A stretch of DNA of 64,000 nt from Bog-473 sp963836605 (lineage in GTDB: Bacteria; Actinomycetota; Acidimicrobiia; Acidimicrobiales; RAAP-2). The notes below the pieces were generated by a model. That model was not told where the DNA came from. It did no database searches and saw nothing but the letters and a program-made list of their open reading frames with translations. Each line of letters opens with the position of its first letter. Positions within the stretch are counted from its first letter, which is position 1. The stretch covers positions 744,001 to 808,000 of the forward strand of contig CAWIKB010000011.1 in the NCBI GenBank assembly GCA_963836605.1, read 5' to 3'. A program made the translations under genes and the position numbers. This document shows, in pieces, positions 24,365-33,541 of this stretch.

Positions 24365-26143
24365 ATGGCTCCTGGGAAAGGCGACGGCAACCCGGGTCGC
24401 GAGATCATCGAAATCGAGTGGCAGTTCGACGCGCTCGACCTGCGACCGGTCGAGCGCTGGCTGGCCGCCCTCCCCATGATGACCCTTGGGGTCGAGGAGC
24501 AGCAGACGATCACCGCCGCGGCCAGACCGCCCCGCCGGCTGATCGACACGTACCTCGATACGGAGGATTGGCGCATGGCTCGCGCCGGGTTCGTCCTGCG
24601 CACTCGTCGACGCGGTCGTCGCGACGAGATAACCCTCAAGGACACGCATGCGGCCCTCGCGGGCGGGCTCCGGCAGCGTCTCGAGGTGACCGAAGACCTT
24701 CCTGCGGGCATCGAGTCACTGGGGACGGACGGACCGGTGGGTCGGCGTGTGCACGCCGTCGCCGGGAGGCGACCGGTACGTCAGGTGCTCCAGGTGCGCA
24801 CCAGACGGCGCCCCTTCTCGCTGCGGGTGGGCGGGACGGACGTGGCCGAGCTGGCGCTCGACGACACCACGATCGTGGTGGGGAACGGTCAACGTCCCAT
24901 GCAATTGCGCCGAGTGGAAGTCGAGGTCCTCCCGGAGTGGCAAGACGCGCTCGAGCCGGTGGTGCACCAACTCCAATCGGCCTGCGGGCTCCAGCCGGCG
25001 ACGCTCTCCAAGTTCGAAGCGGGCCTGCTGGCGCTCGGCGCCGAGATCCCGGGCCCACCGGATCTGGGACCGACGGAGGTGGGCCGGGACGTCAATATGG
25101 GCGAGTTGGCCTACGCCGTCCTCCGGCGTCAGCTGGCGGTGCTCCGCGAGAAGGAGCCGGGAACCCGATTGGGTGAAGACCCCGAGGATCTCCACGACAT
25201 GCGGGTGGCCACACGGCGCCTGCGGGCGGCCCTCGACCTCTTCGTCGAGGTGCTCCCGGTGCGGGCCCGCACCTTTCGTACCGAGCTGGGTTGGATGGCC
25301 GCCGCACTGGGATCCGTCCGGGATCTCGATGTCCAGCTGGAAACACTCGACACCATGTCCGAGGCCGTGACGTCGTGGCGCGATGTCCTCGGGTCGAGTG
25401 AGCATGACCCGCTGAGTGACCTCTCCTCGCTGCTCCTGCGGACCCGGGACGAGGCCCGCGCCGACATGCTGGCTGCCCTCGACTCGGTCCGTTGGGATCG
25501 GCTTGTCCACGGTATGGACGCCATGGTGCGCCAGGGACCGCCGCGTCGCTCCAGGGCCGCCCGGGTGCCCGCCGCCGTGGCCGTGCCCGACCTGGTCAAC
25601 ACCAGGCATGCCGCGGTGGTGAAGGCCGCCCGTCGGGCCAAGCGCACCGGCGTGGCGGCAGACTTCCATCGGGTGCGGATCCGTTGCAAGCGACTGCGCT
25701 ACTCCCTCGAGTTCAGCGCCGAGCTCTATGGGGGTCTCACCAGCCGTTACACCCGGCGCCTCACCGGGCTACAGGACCGCCTCGGTCTCCTCCAAGACGC
25801 TGAGGTTGCCGCCGCCCGACTGGCCGACCTGGCTGTCGGTGAGGCCCACCTGCCGGCAACGACCATCTTCGTCATGGGTGGCGTGGCCGAGCACCACCGA
25901 AGAGACATGCGAAGGCTGTTGCGCCGACTCCCCCGCGATCTCTCCCGCGTCTCGGCCCGAGCGTGGCAGGACCTTGCGGCGGCCATGGATCAGCGACGGG
26001 ACGAGATCCTGGCTCTGACGCCACCGGTCCGGCGGACCCTGCGGGCCGTTCCGACCCCGGCGGATGCCGCGGCCGCGGTCGCACCCGCGACCGACCTGAC
26101 CCCTTCCGCACCGAGCGCGGGCGGAGGGGATCAGGGGGCCTGA
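24365..26143 (+). CDS. CYTH and CHAD domain-containing protein
   Basis: A 592-residue two-domain protein. The N-terminal CYTH domain (about 13-210) forms the triphosphate tunnel fold; its ExExK signature reads EIEWQ (residues 16-20), so the Lys is Gln. The CHAD domain (about 245-520) has HDMRVATRRLRA and the later RIRCKRLRYSLEF, the conserved basic helices that bind polyphosphate. Many CYTH-CHAD proteins act in polyphosphate metabolism or localisation. The C-terminal tail is Ala/Pro-rich and probably disordered. The gene abuts a convergent EthD gene. Confidence 0.93.
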   Translation: MAPGKGDGNPGREIIEIEWQFDALDLRPVERWLAALPMMTLGVEEQQTITAAARPPRRLIDTYLDTEDWRMARAGFVLRTRRRGRRDEITLKDTHAALAGGLRQRLEVTEDLPAGIESLGTDGPVGRRVHAVAGRRPVRQVLQVRTRRRPFSLRVGGTDVAELALDDTTIVVGNGQRPMQLRRVEVEVLPEWQDALEPVVHQLQSACGLQPATLSKFEAGLLALGAEIPGPPDLGPTEVGRDVNMGELAYAVLRRQLAVLREKEPGTRLGEDPEDLHDMRVATRRLRAALDLFVEVLPVRARTFRTELGWMAAALGSVRDLDVQLETLDTMSEAVTSWRDVLGSSEHDPLSDLSSLLLRTRDEARADMLAALDSVRWDRLVHGMDAMVRQGPPRRSRAARVPAAVAVPDLVNTRHAAVVKAARRAKRTGVAADFHRVRIRCKRLRYSLEFSAELYGGLTSRYTRRLTGLQDRLGLLQDAEVAAARLADLAVGEAHLPATTIFVMGGVAEHHRRDMRRLLRRLPRDLSRVSARAWQDLAAAMDQRRDEILALTPPVRRTLRAVPTPADAAAAVAPATDLTPSAPSAGGGDQGA

Positions 26144-26506
26144 TCAGGCCAGGGGGAATGGGTCCGCACCCATGACCAGGTGGGGATGCTCGGTGAGGAC
26201 GAAGTGCAGGCTGTCCGTGTCGAGGAAAGTCTCGATGTCCTGCCACATGACCGAGAAGTCGGGCTCGGCCATGTGGGCTCGGTACGCCGCCATGTCGTCG
26301 AACCACTGCACCGTGACCCCGTCGAATCCGGGGTCGTCGTCGCCGCTGTAGTCACTCAGGGGACGCGGATGCTGTTCATAGCGCACCACGTGACTGCCGC
26401 TCTGGCTGGCGGCGATCAGAGGTCCGTGGACCGAACGCCAGTGGGTGTGGAATTCGGCCGGAGTGAGGCCCGCCTTGCGTCGCAATAGGCACGTCAGTCT
26501 GACCAT
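26144..26506 (-). CDS. EthD domain-containing protein
   Basis: A 120-residue ferredoxin-like dimeric alpha/beta barrel. EthD hallmarks are the MVRLTCLLRRKAGLTPAEFH start, the HWRSVHGPLI motif and a DDMAAYRAHMAEPDF helix. Family members are known from ether-degradation clusters and as small catabolic accessory proteins; their chemistry is poorly defined. It ends one base beyond the convergent CYTH-CHAD gene. Confidence 0.88.
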   Translation of the reverse strand: MVRLTCLLRRKAGLTPAEFHTHWRSVHGPLIAASQSGSHVVRYEQHPRPLSDYSGDDDPGFDGVTVQWFDDMAAYRAHMAEPDFSVMWQDIETFLDTDSLHFVLTEHPHLVMGADPFPLA

Positions 26507-26646
26507 GTGCTTCCTCCCCGGTCGTCGTCGCTCGACTCCCCGCAGACGCCGGGAACCGTTCTCGCCTCCGCACAGTACGCGAACAGGTCGGGGCCGGCCT
26601 CGCGAGTGGGGCTTCTGCCCCGGTGCTGGCTACCGGGTCGAGGCGG

Positions 26647-27451
26647 TCAAAGGCCGGGGACCGGCGGAACGGCACCCCCCAACCCGGTGGTGGGTGACGA
26701 GACGCTGGTGACGAGACCGGGGAGGGCTCCGGTCAGGTTGGTGACGGTGCCCGACAACGTCTGCGTCACCTGGCCCACGATCGGCGTCACCGGATCGGTG
26801 GGGGTGGTCGTACCGCCGCCTCCGTTACCCCCCGTGCCGCCTGTGCCACCGGTACCGCCAGACCCACCGGTACCGCCAGGACCCACCGGTGCCGCCGGAA
26901 CCACCCGTGCCACCGGAACCGCCGGTGCCGCCGGAACCACCCGTGCCGCTCACGCCAGTGCCGCCCGAACCGCCGGTGACGCCGGTGCTGCCACCGGTCG
27001 GTGAGCCCCCGATGGTCGGCGCCGGGGTAGGGGCGGTGCCGCCAGAGCCGGCGACGGAACCCACGCCCGAGGTCGCCGCGGCGGTTTGGGCTGCGCTCGT
27101 GCCGGGCACCTGTCCGGCCATCACCGATCCGGTGAGGGGTGCCAGCGCGGAGGGAGCTTGGAACGAGCTCTTCGCCGCGGCCGCCAGGGGAAGCCCCCGC
27201 TGCGATGTCGTGAGCGTGTGGGCGGTGGCCGGGATCACGTTGAACTCGCCGCCGAGGCCGCCGAGGAACGCACCCACGGCGGCACAGGCCACACCGCCCG
27301 AGGCGACCAGCGTCACGGTGCGGGCGCGCGTCGTCCGGAACGGAATTTTGGGGGCGGCGTGAGCTCCCCGCCGCGGCTCCGTGGGGCCTGTCGCACCCGG
27401 CGGCCGGAACTCTTCATGCAGTAGCTCATCGTGCATCTCATCGAAACTCAT
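26647..27451 (-). pseudogene. Glycine-rich membrane-anchored surface protein, split by a one-base insertion
   Basis: Read with one base skipped near 26879-26880, this is a single 267-residue protein. It has a short cytoplasmic N-terminus (MSFDEMHDELLHEEF), one transmembrane helix (about 54-75), a Ser/Ala-rich outer segment, a GGSGGT-type repeat tract, and a C-terminus with repeated TxxL turns (TLSGTVTNLTGALPGLVTS). As written, the first frame stops at 26825 and the second frame runs to 26647. The extra base lengthens one 18-bp repeat unit to 19 bp. The ATG at 27451 has GGAGG upstream. It lies downstream of the sortase gene on the same strand. Function unknown. Confidence 0.7.
26830..26960 (-). 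repeat. Gly-Ser/Thr coding tandem repeats with about 18-bp periodicity
   Basis: Near-identical units read on the minus strand as GGTGGGTCTGGCGGTACC and close variants, encoding GGSGGT. Two adjacent units near 26850-26890 differ only by one extra base in the upstream copy, which shifts the reading frame. Such tracts are prone to slippage in cells and to sequencing error. Confidence 0.8.
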
Positions 27452-27599
27452 CGGCGATGCCCTCCGTCGTCTCCAGGATCTCCCCGCGATCTGCACTGTG
27501 AGAACGGATCCGAACGAGGCAACTTGCGATCGGCCCACCCCCCGCTGGAGGAACTTTCCTCCCATAGGAGAGTTACGCGGCATACGGGAGGCACGCGTA

Positions 27600-28685
27600 T
27601 CAAGCGAATTGCCAACTCCCGATGGTGACGACACCACCGTGAACGGGAAGGATGACGGTTTCGGGGTGCTCGCCCGGAGCCGACCCGCCCGACAGCGTCA
27701 CCGTCGTCCGCAGCACCACCTGGGAAGGGGTGTCCCCGACTGAATCAATCTCCACGTCCAGGGGGCTGTCGTGGCCGATCACGGTGGCGCCGGTGAGCTC
27801 CGGCGGCATGATCACCCCCGGGGCGATGGCGGTCCACCAGGCCTGCTGGTTCTGGGCCCCGGCGTGGAGGCCCCCGAAGTAGGCCTCGAGCGCCGCCGCC
27901 GTGAGCGAGAGCGGTCCGGGTGACTGGGCGAAGCCGACGGAGGGGTTCACCAACTGCATGGTGCCCATGGGGGCTTCGTTCTGATCGAGCGTGAGGCCCT
28001 GGGAGACCAGCGCAGGTGGTGCCGGCACGGTGTACGCCACCGCGCTGGCCCGGCCGGTCAGGGTCCGGCCGGGGCTCAAACTGGTGCCCCTGCTCGCCGC
28101 CTCCACCTCGGTGGCGCGCACGAGGAGTCGCTGCGATGTGAAGAAGAGCGCGTTGGGCGGGTAGCAGGTATCGAGCACGAGGCTGGGACCGGTGGTGTTC
28201 GGGACATCCGAACCCGCGGTCACGATCTGCTGTTGGCTGACAGTGAACTTCACGGTGTTGCACGCGGTCTGGTACGTGATGACGTCGCCGGGCTTCAGCT
28301 CGTTGAGATGGACGAAGTAACTCACATCGTGGGCCAAGAAGACGGCGGCACCATCGACTCCGGGCCAGACCGACTGCGGGTCGTGCCCCACCGCGACGTT
28401 GAGTTCCTGATCGTCGGTGCCCTCCTCGACCGGTGCGGTGAGCTTGAGGGCCGGGATGTGCAGGATCCCCGAGAGTTGGCCGGACTGTTGTCCGCTCACC
28501 AGGCAGGCCGCGCCATGTTTCCGTGCGGCGATCTTGTCCATCGCGGCGTGCTCACTCCTCAAGAGCACCTGTGCCGCATGACGCGAGTGGGCTTGCCAGG
28601 ACACCGCATAGGCCGTGAACCCGAGGGCCGACCAGAGGAGGAGCACGCCGAGCCCGGTGAGCGACCACCTTCTCATTGGTGCCAT
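27600..28685 (-). CDS. Sortase family transpeptidase with long C-terminal extension
   Basis: A 361-residue membrane-anchored sortase. An N-terminal signal anchor (about 8-28) precedes the catalytic barrel. The catalytic triad is visible as His119 (VFLAHD), Cys174 (LVLDTCYP, the TLxTC motif) and Arg186 (SQRLLVRA). Sortases cleave a C-terminal sorting signal and attach the protein to the cell wall or a partner. The region after about residue 200 is an unusual 160-residue extension absent from typical sortases. It sits between two cell-surface protein genes on the same strand, its probable substrates or partners (inference). Confidence 0.87.
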   Translation of the reverse strand: MAPMRRWSLTGLGVLLLWSALGFTAYAVSWQAHSRHAAQVLLRSEHAAMDKIAARKHGAACLVSGQQSGQLSGILHIPALKLTAPVEEGTDDQELNVAVGHDPQSVWPGVDGAAVFLAHDVSYFVHLNELKPGDVITYQTACNTVKFTVSQQQIVTAGSDVPNTTGPSLVLDTCYPPNALFFTSQRLLVRATEVEAASRGTSLSPGRTLTGRASAVAYTVPAPPALVSQGLTLDQNEAPMGTMQLVNPSVGFAQSPGPLSLTAAALEAYFGGLHAGAQNQQAWWTAIAPGVIMPPELTGATVIGHDSPLDVEIDSVGDTPSQVVLRTTVTLSGGSAPGEHPETVILPVHGGVVTIGSWQFA

Positions 28686-28713
28686 GGGCCCGAACTGGTT
28701 GCGGGCTGCGGCT

Positions 28714-28747
28714 GCTCGGGACGGGCTTCCGCCTTCCCGTCCCGAGC
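28714..28747. promoter_or_regulatory. Perfect 12-bp stem-loop between surface-protein and sortase genes
   Basis: GCTCGGGACGGG and its exact complement CCCGTCCCGAGC flank a 10-nt loop, 29 bp upstream of the sortase start. It has no T-tract in either direction. It could be a transcript-processing or attenuating hairpin that sets expression of the sortase relative to the upstream secreted protein (inference). Confidence 0.5.
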
Positions 28748-28861
28748 GGTTCGCAGCATCGGTTCCCGCTGCATCTCTTCCCCTATCCGGATCCTCCGAA
28801 GATCTCTTCTCTTGTTCCTCTCACGCGTGACGGAACACGCTCGGTCTGGAAATGATGCGTC

Positions 28862-30296
28862 TCAGCGAGACTGCCGCCGGGCCGGCCCCGAGACCGGAGG
28901 GGGAACGGAGGAGGTCCCGGAAGCCGGGCCCGGCGGCGGTCCGCCCGACGACCGCAAGGTCGAATGGCGGGCGAAGGGATAGAACGAGCGGACGGCGGCG
29001 GCGAGGCGGCGGCGGGCGATCAGGATCAGTCCGGCCAGGGCCATCCCCGACACCAGGAAGATGGGAAGCGTGCCGGCCCAGAACTCACCGGTGTGCACCG
29101 AAGTGACGTTGGGCACCACGGCGGGGGCCGCGGGGGCCGCGGCAGCCACCGGCGTCGCGGCCGGAGTGGCCGGTGGTGGGGCGGCCGGTGCGGCAGTTGG
29201 GGCGGCGTCGGCAGACGTCTGCGACGTGACCAGGTCGAGGCGGATGCCACCACTGACACCGGTCAGGAGATTCAGCTCCAGGTCGCCGGCCTGGGCCGAG
29301 CCCGAGCCCTGGCCCGGGGTGGCCGAACCCCCGCCGACTTCAATGGTCGAGGCCAGCGGCGTGCCGGCCAGGATCGGTACCTCACCCGTTCCCTGACCGA
29401 CGTTGATGGTCTGGCCGGCGATGGTCACGCTGACATCGGAAGGGCTGTCGGACGCGGTGACCGCACCGGTGGTCCGGTTGACCGCCGTCGTGGCCGAGTT
29501 GTCACCCAGTGTGATGGTGGCCAGCGGCGCGCCGCCGAGAAGGCCCGGGAGGAGATCGATGCTGGTGCCCTTGGTGGTGGCGGTCGAAGTCTCCACCGTG
29601 TCGCCGGCCGAATCGGTCGACGTGGCGATGCTCGATGTCGAGGTACCGAGGTTGACCGTGACCAGGCTGGCCACGTTGGAGAGGGAGATGCCCTCCAGAT
29701 CCGAGATGAGCGTGTTGAGCGAGATCCCGGCGGTGGTGGGCAAGGCGGCTCCGGCGCTCGAATTGGCCGAGCTGAGCGCCGTCTGCACCGGACCGAGCAA
29801 TGAGGTCACGGTGGAGGAGACGGTCGACGAGATCGGTGCGGTGACGGCGGAAAGGCCGGTTCCCACCGTCACCTGCGGCAGCGATCCCGTGGCGCGTGGC
29901 CGCGGGGTTGCCGTGGCTGTCCTCGGCCGCCGTCGCTTGACCGCACGCGGAGCCGACACTGGCGACGACGACCGAAAACGAGGGAAGTGGTCCGCAGACC
30001 TGGGCCGGCGCGTTACTCCCACCCGCCGTGCCTTCGGTCGCGGTCGAGGTCGAGTTACCGAGGGGCGAGGTCACGCCGGAGCCCGTCGCGGTGGTGGACT
30101 TGCCACTCCCCGCGCTGGCCGACGAGGCCGCACCGCTGATGTTGAGCGCGTTGAGCGCGGAGAAGGTCAGCACCGAGCCCGTGGCCGAGACGTTGTAGGT
30201 GCCGGGGGCGTCGGCGGCACCGACGCTGGGGGTCAGGGCAGCGACCGTGGCCACTGCGACGGCGCCGATGACGGCGAGACGACTACATCGATTCAT
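28862..30296 (-). pseudogene. Secreted, C-terminally membrane-anchored surface protein, split by a one-base insertion
   Basis: With one base skipped near 29894 this reads as one 477-residue protein. The N-terminus is a signal peptide (MNRCSRLAVIGAVAVATVAA, cleavage near VGAADA). A long Ser/Thr/Ala-rich, Cys-poor ectodomain follows, then a Pro/Ala-rich stalk and a C-terminal HTGEFWAGTLP segment leading into a hydrophobic helix and RRR, which looks like an anchor. As written, the first frame loses this pattern after SHGNPAAT and the second frame carries on to 28862. Whether the anchor region is a sortase signal is unclear: no LPxTG is present. Confidence 0.7.
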
Positions 30297-30457
30297 GACG
30301 CACCCCCTTCCCGCTCCGTTGCCTCCAGGAGGCCTCCCGTGATGAAAAAGGAACGGGGGAGGTCGCGAGATCTTGCGCCGGGGAGTGGAATTTCGGGCCG
30401 GCCCCCGTAGGGCCGGGGGCTCAGAGGAGTGAGTTCCGTCCCGTACGCTGGCGATTC

Positions 30458-31240
30458 ATGGAGTCGGCGCTAGCGGGGACGATTTCATTTACCGCATTTC
30501 ATGTAGTCCTGTTGGTCTTGGCCGGTGTCGGTGCCGGAATCTTCAACGGCGTGGCCGGTGGGGGGAGCCTGATCTCATTCCCCGTACTGCTGGCCCTGGG
30601 CCTTCCGCCGCTCACGGCGAACATCACCAACACGGTCGGCATCTGGCCCGGCTACGTGGGAAGCGCGGCCGGATTCCGCACTGAGATTTCCGACCAATGG
30701 GGTCAGTTGGCCCGTCTCAGTCCCGTGGCCGTGCTCGGCGCGGTACTGGGCGCGGTCCTTCTCCTGACCACCTCGTCGGCCGACTTCACCCGGATCGCGC
30801 CCTGGTTGATTCTGGGCGCGTCTTTGCTCTTCGCACTGCAGCCTCTCCTGAGTCGCGCCCTGGGCGACGGATCACACACGCCATCAAGGACGCACACCGT
30901 CCTGCTGCTGGGCGGTACCTTCCTCGCTTCGATTTACGGTGGCTACTTCGGCGCCGGTCTCGGCGTCATGCTCCTGGCCATTCTGGGCTTGTGCCTGCCC
31001 GACTCGATCGCCCGGACCAGTGGGCTGCGCACCATCCTGTCCATGCTGGTCAACGGCGTGGCGGCGGCCGTGTTCCTGATCCACGGCGGTTTGGTCTGGG
31101 AAGCCGTCGGCCTCCTGGCTGTCGGCAGCTTGTTCGGGGGTTGGGTCGGCGCCCGCGTGGCCCTGTCCATCTCGCCCAACCTGCTGCGAATCGTCGTGAT
31201 CCTCGTCGGCCTGGGCACCGCGGCAAAGCTCTTCGCCTGA
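30458..31240 (+). CDS. TauE/SafE family membrane exporter/permease
   Basis: A 260-residue polytopic membrane protein with about eight hydrophobic segments. The family repeat is visible at the start as GVGAGIFNGVAGGGSLISFP and in the second half as SIYGGYFGAGLGVMLLAILG. Members move sulfite, sulfoacetate or other organic anions across the membrane. It stands alone after the surface-protein locus and before a DUF4395 membrane protein; no sulfur genes are adjacent, so the substrate is open. Confidence 0.92.
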   Translation: MESALAGTISFTAFHVVLLVLAGVGAGIFNGVAGGGSLISFPVLLALGLPPLTANITNTVGIWPGYVGSAAGFRTEISDQWGQLARLSPVAVLGAVLGAVLLLTTSSADFTRIAPWLILGASLLFALQPLLSRALGDGSHTPSRTHTVLLLGGTFLASIYGGYFGAGLGVMLLAILGLCLPDSIARTSGLRTILSMLVNGVAAAVFLIHGGLVWEAVGLLAVGSLFGGWVGARVALSISPNLLRIVVILVGLGTAAKLFA

Positions 31241-31331
31241 ACGTGACTCGCGCTGGCGGCCGGCATCCCGCGGCTGACGGCTGCCGTCTGGCGGCTTCCA
31301 TTCGTGACCAAGCCGCTAAACTTTGTAGCCC

Positions 31332-31841
31332 ATGGCGGCACCTGACACGCTCTCACGGGGATCGCTCTTTCGATTTCCCAATCCGGTGAACGAGGTAGCG
31401 GCGCGTGTCGTGGCGGGCGGAGTGATGGTGTTGGCGCTCGTCACGCTGCTGGCCGACCTCCCGGTCCTCCTCATCCCCCTGACGTACGGCTTCTGGGCCC
31501 GGGTCTTGACCGGGCCCACCCTGAGCCCGTTGGGGCAGCTGGCGACCAGGGTCGTCGCGCCCCGCCTGAGTGCCCACGCCCACCCGGTCCCCGGACCGCC
31601 GAAACGCTTCGCGCAGGGCATCGGGGCCGCGGTCACCACCATCGCCACCGTGAGCTGGTTGGCCGGGGAGTGGCGGGTGTCGCAGGTGCTCCTGGCCATG
31701 ATGGTGGTCTTCGCCTTTCTCGAGTCGGTGCTGGCCATCTGCGTGGGCTGCCACATCTTCGGCTTCCTCATGCGGCGGGGCGTCATTCCCGAGGCCGTGT
31801 GCGAGGAGTGCGCCGACATCGGCCGCCGCCTCCCGGTCTGA
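31332..31841 (+). CDS. DUF4395 domain-containing membrane protein
   Basis: A 169-residue protein with about four hydrophobic segments. Family features are the start FPNPVNEVAARVVAG, YGFWARVLTGPTLSPLGQLA and the Cys-bearing CVGCHIFGFLMR near the C-terminus, followed by a CEEC pair. DUF4395 proteins are often found near thiosulfate sulfurtransferase or thioredoxin genes, and the CxxC motifs suggest a redox role, but this is not established. It could be cotranscribed with the TauE gene 91 bp upstream. Confidence 0.88.
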   Translation: MAAPDTLSRGSLFRFPNPVNEVAARVVAGGVMVLALVTLLADLPVLLIPLTYGFWARVLTGPTLSPLGQLATRVVAPRLSAHAHPVPGPPKRFAQGIGAAVTTIATVSWLAGEWRVSQVLLAMMVVFAFLESVLAICVGCHIFGFLMRRGVIPEAVCEECADIGRRLPV

Positions 31842-31863
31842 TCTCAGCGCCACCCCCGCTCCG

Positions 31864-33528
31864 CTACTCGACCACCACCGGGTAGTGGCCGATCACCGCC
31901 TGGCCCAGCCGGCGTCGGCGGGCGGCCAGAGCCTGGGCGGACTGGGCGTGGGACACGGGCTCCAGCACCACGGTGGCTCCGGGCGCGCACTGGCCGAGCA
32001 GCCCGTGGTCGACCGTTGCCACCACCGCCACCACCGGATATCCGCCCAAGGTGGCGTGGTCCGAGAGCAAAACCACCGGATGCCCATCAGGCGGGACCTG
32101 CACGGCGCCGGTCACCATGCCCTGGGAATCGAGTTGGGTCGCCTCGCCCAGTGAGAGCGCCGCGCCTTGGGGGCGTAGGCGGACCCCGATTCGATTGCTG
32201 TGGTCCCCGACCGTGAAACGCCGGCCGGCCAGGGAGGCGAAGGCGCCGGGGGCGAATCGCTCGGGATGGGGACCGGGCACGACCCGGAGGGGTACGGCGT
32301 CCCCTGTCCTCGATTCAGCCAGCACGTCGTCTCGCACATGGTCGCCCAGCGGTGGCGACACCGTGCCGGCCGCCAGATGGTCGCCGGTGGCGATCGGGCC
32401 GGGACCGAGTCCCGACAGCAGGTCACTGGCACTGCTCCCGAGCAGTTGGGTCCCGATGAAGCCACCGGCGACCGCCACGTAGCAGCGCAAGCCGTCTCGG
32501 ACCACGCCCACGTCGAGACACTGACCCGCACCGACCGGGACCACCTGGCCCGACGGCGCGGGCTGGCCCTGCAGGCGCAGATCGGGCCGGGCTCCGACCA
32601 CGGCCACCAGCACCGGCCGGAGGCAGCGCAGGGTTGGTCCCTTGGCGGTGACCTCCAACGTCGAGGCATCGGGCCGATTCCCCACCAGGCGATTGGCCAA
32701 CTCGAAGGAGAAGGGGTCGGCCGGCCCCGCTGCCGGTACGCCGATGGACGCCAGTCCACGGCGCCCCCCGTCCTGGCGCACCGTGCGCATCCCGGGCTGT
32801 TCGACCACGAAAACCGGGGCGTCCCCCGACACGGGAGACGACGAGCTCCTCACGACCGGCGGCCCCGGATCGGCGATCTCCCGTTCGGCCACGAACGCCA
32901 CACGGTCACCCGGAGCCAGCCGGGCGTAGGGCGGGACGAGGGCGTCGAAGAACGGCTCGGCCGTGCGGCCGATGACGTGCCACCCTCCCGGTGACGCGAA
33001 GGGGTAGACGGCCGCATGGCCGTTGGCGAGGGCCACCGATCCCGCAGGCACCACGGGTCGTGGACTCCGACGGCGAGGGACGCGCGACAGGGCGTCGGGG
33101 AGGCCGTCGAGGTAGGCGAAGCCGGGCGAGAAACCGACCACGGCCACCGTCAGGGGCGACGCACAGACGAGTGCCCCCACCTGACCGTCGGCCACCTCGG
33201 CCACCTCGGCCACCTCGGCCAGGTCCGGTCCGTCAAAGACACAGGGCACGGTCACCAACTTGCCGGCTCCAGGGGCAACGTCGGGAGAACGGTCGACCGC
33301 ACTGACGAGGCCGCGCACCCAGGGCCGGAGTCGGTCGGGGTCGACACCCTCCTCGACCGACACCATGACGGTGGCCATCCCCCCGACCACCTCGACGATG
33401 TCGGAGCGTCCGGTGGCGTCAACGGCCGCGATGAGGGCACGCGCCGCCTGGGCGTCGCGGCGGCCGATGAGCAGGGCGTGATCCCCGAAGCGGCGAACCT
33501 CACCGATGGGCACCGAGCGCGGCGACAT
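31864..33528 (-). CDS. pxpBC: Fused 5-oxoprolinase subunits PxpB-PxpC
   Basis: A 554-residue fusion of the two allophanate-hydrolase-like subunits of ATP-dependent 5-oxoprolinase. The PxpB (KipI-like) half has FGDHALLIG at the start and FSPGFAYLDGLP with VALANGHAAVYPFASPGGWH. The PxpC (KipA-like) half starts near residue 250 with VVEQPGMRTVRQDGGRRGLA and contains GVPAAGPADPFSFELANRLVGN. With PxpA just upstream it would convert 5-oxoproline to glutamate. The ATG at 33528 lies 13 bp after the pxpA stop; a GTG 9 bp upstream is an alternative. A 9-bp repeat encodes AEVAEVAEV at about residues 104-112. Confidence 0.92.
   Translation of the reverse strand: MSPRSVPIGEVRRFGDHALLIGRRDAQAARALIAAVDATGRSDIVEVVGGMATVMVSVEEGVDPDRLRPWVRGLVSAVDRSPDVAPGAGKLVTVPCVFDGPDLAEVAEVAEVADGQVGALVCASPLTVAVVGFSPGFAYLDGLPDALSRVPRRRSPRPVVPAGSVALANGHAAVYPFASPGGWHVIGRTAEPFFDALVPPYARLAPGDRVAFVAEREIADPGPPVVRSSSSPVSGDAPVFVVEQPGMRTVRQDGGRRGLASIGVPAAGPADPFSFELANRLVGNRPDASTLEVTAKGPTLRCLRPVLVAVVGARPDLRLQGQPAPSGQVVPVGAGQCLDVGVVRDGLRCYVAVAGGFIGTQLLGSSASDLLSGLGPGPIATGDHLAAGTVSPPLGDHVRDDVLAESRTGDAVPLRVVPGPHPERFAPGAFASLAGRRFTVGDHSNRIGVRLRPQGAALSLGEATQLDSQGMVTGAVQVPPDGHPVVLLSDHATLGGYPVVAVVATVDHGLLGQCAPGATVVLEPVSHAQSAQALAARRRRLGQAVIGHYPVVVE
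33191..33217 (-). repeat. Three exact 9-bp tandem repeats inside pxpBC
   Basis: The unit GCCACCTCG occurs three times in a row and encodes Ala-Glu-Val repeats on the minus strand. It keeps frame, so copy-number change would alter only the length of a loop in the PxpB half. Confidence 0.8.
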
Positions 33529-33541
33529 GGCGTGCACGCTC

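Noticed and set aside
26830..26960. Possible CRISPR-like or regulatory repeat array
   Set aside because: The repeats are in-frame coding units for a Gly-Ser/Thr tract of a membrane protein.
30401..30420. GC hairpin GCCCCCG-TAGGGC-CGGGGGC upstream of the TauE gene
   Set aside because: It has only a 7-bp stem, overlaps another palindromic option (GGGCCGGCCC) and has no T-tract, so a terminator or riboswitch call is not supported.
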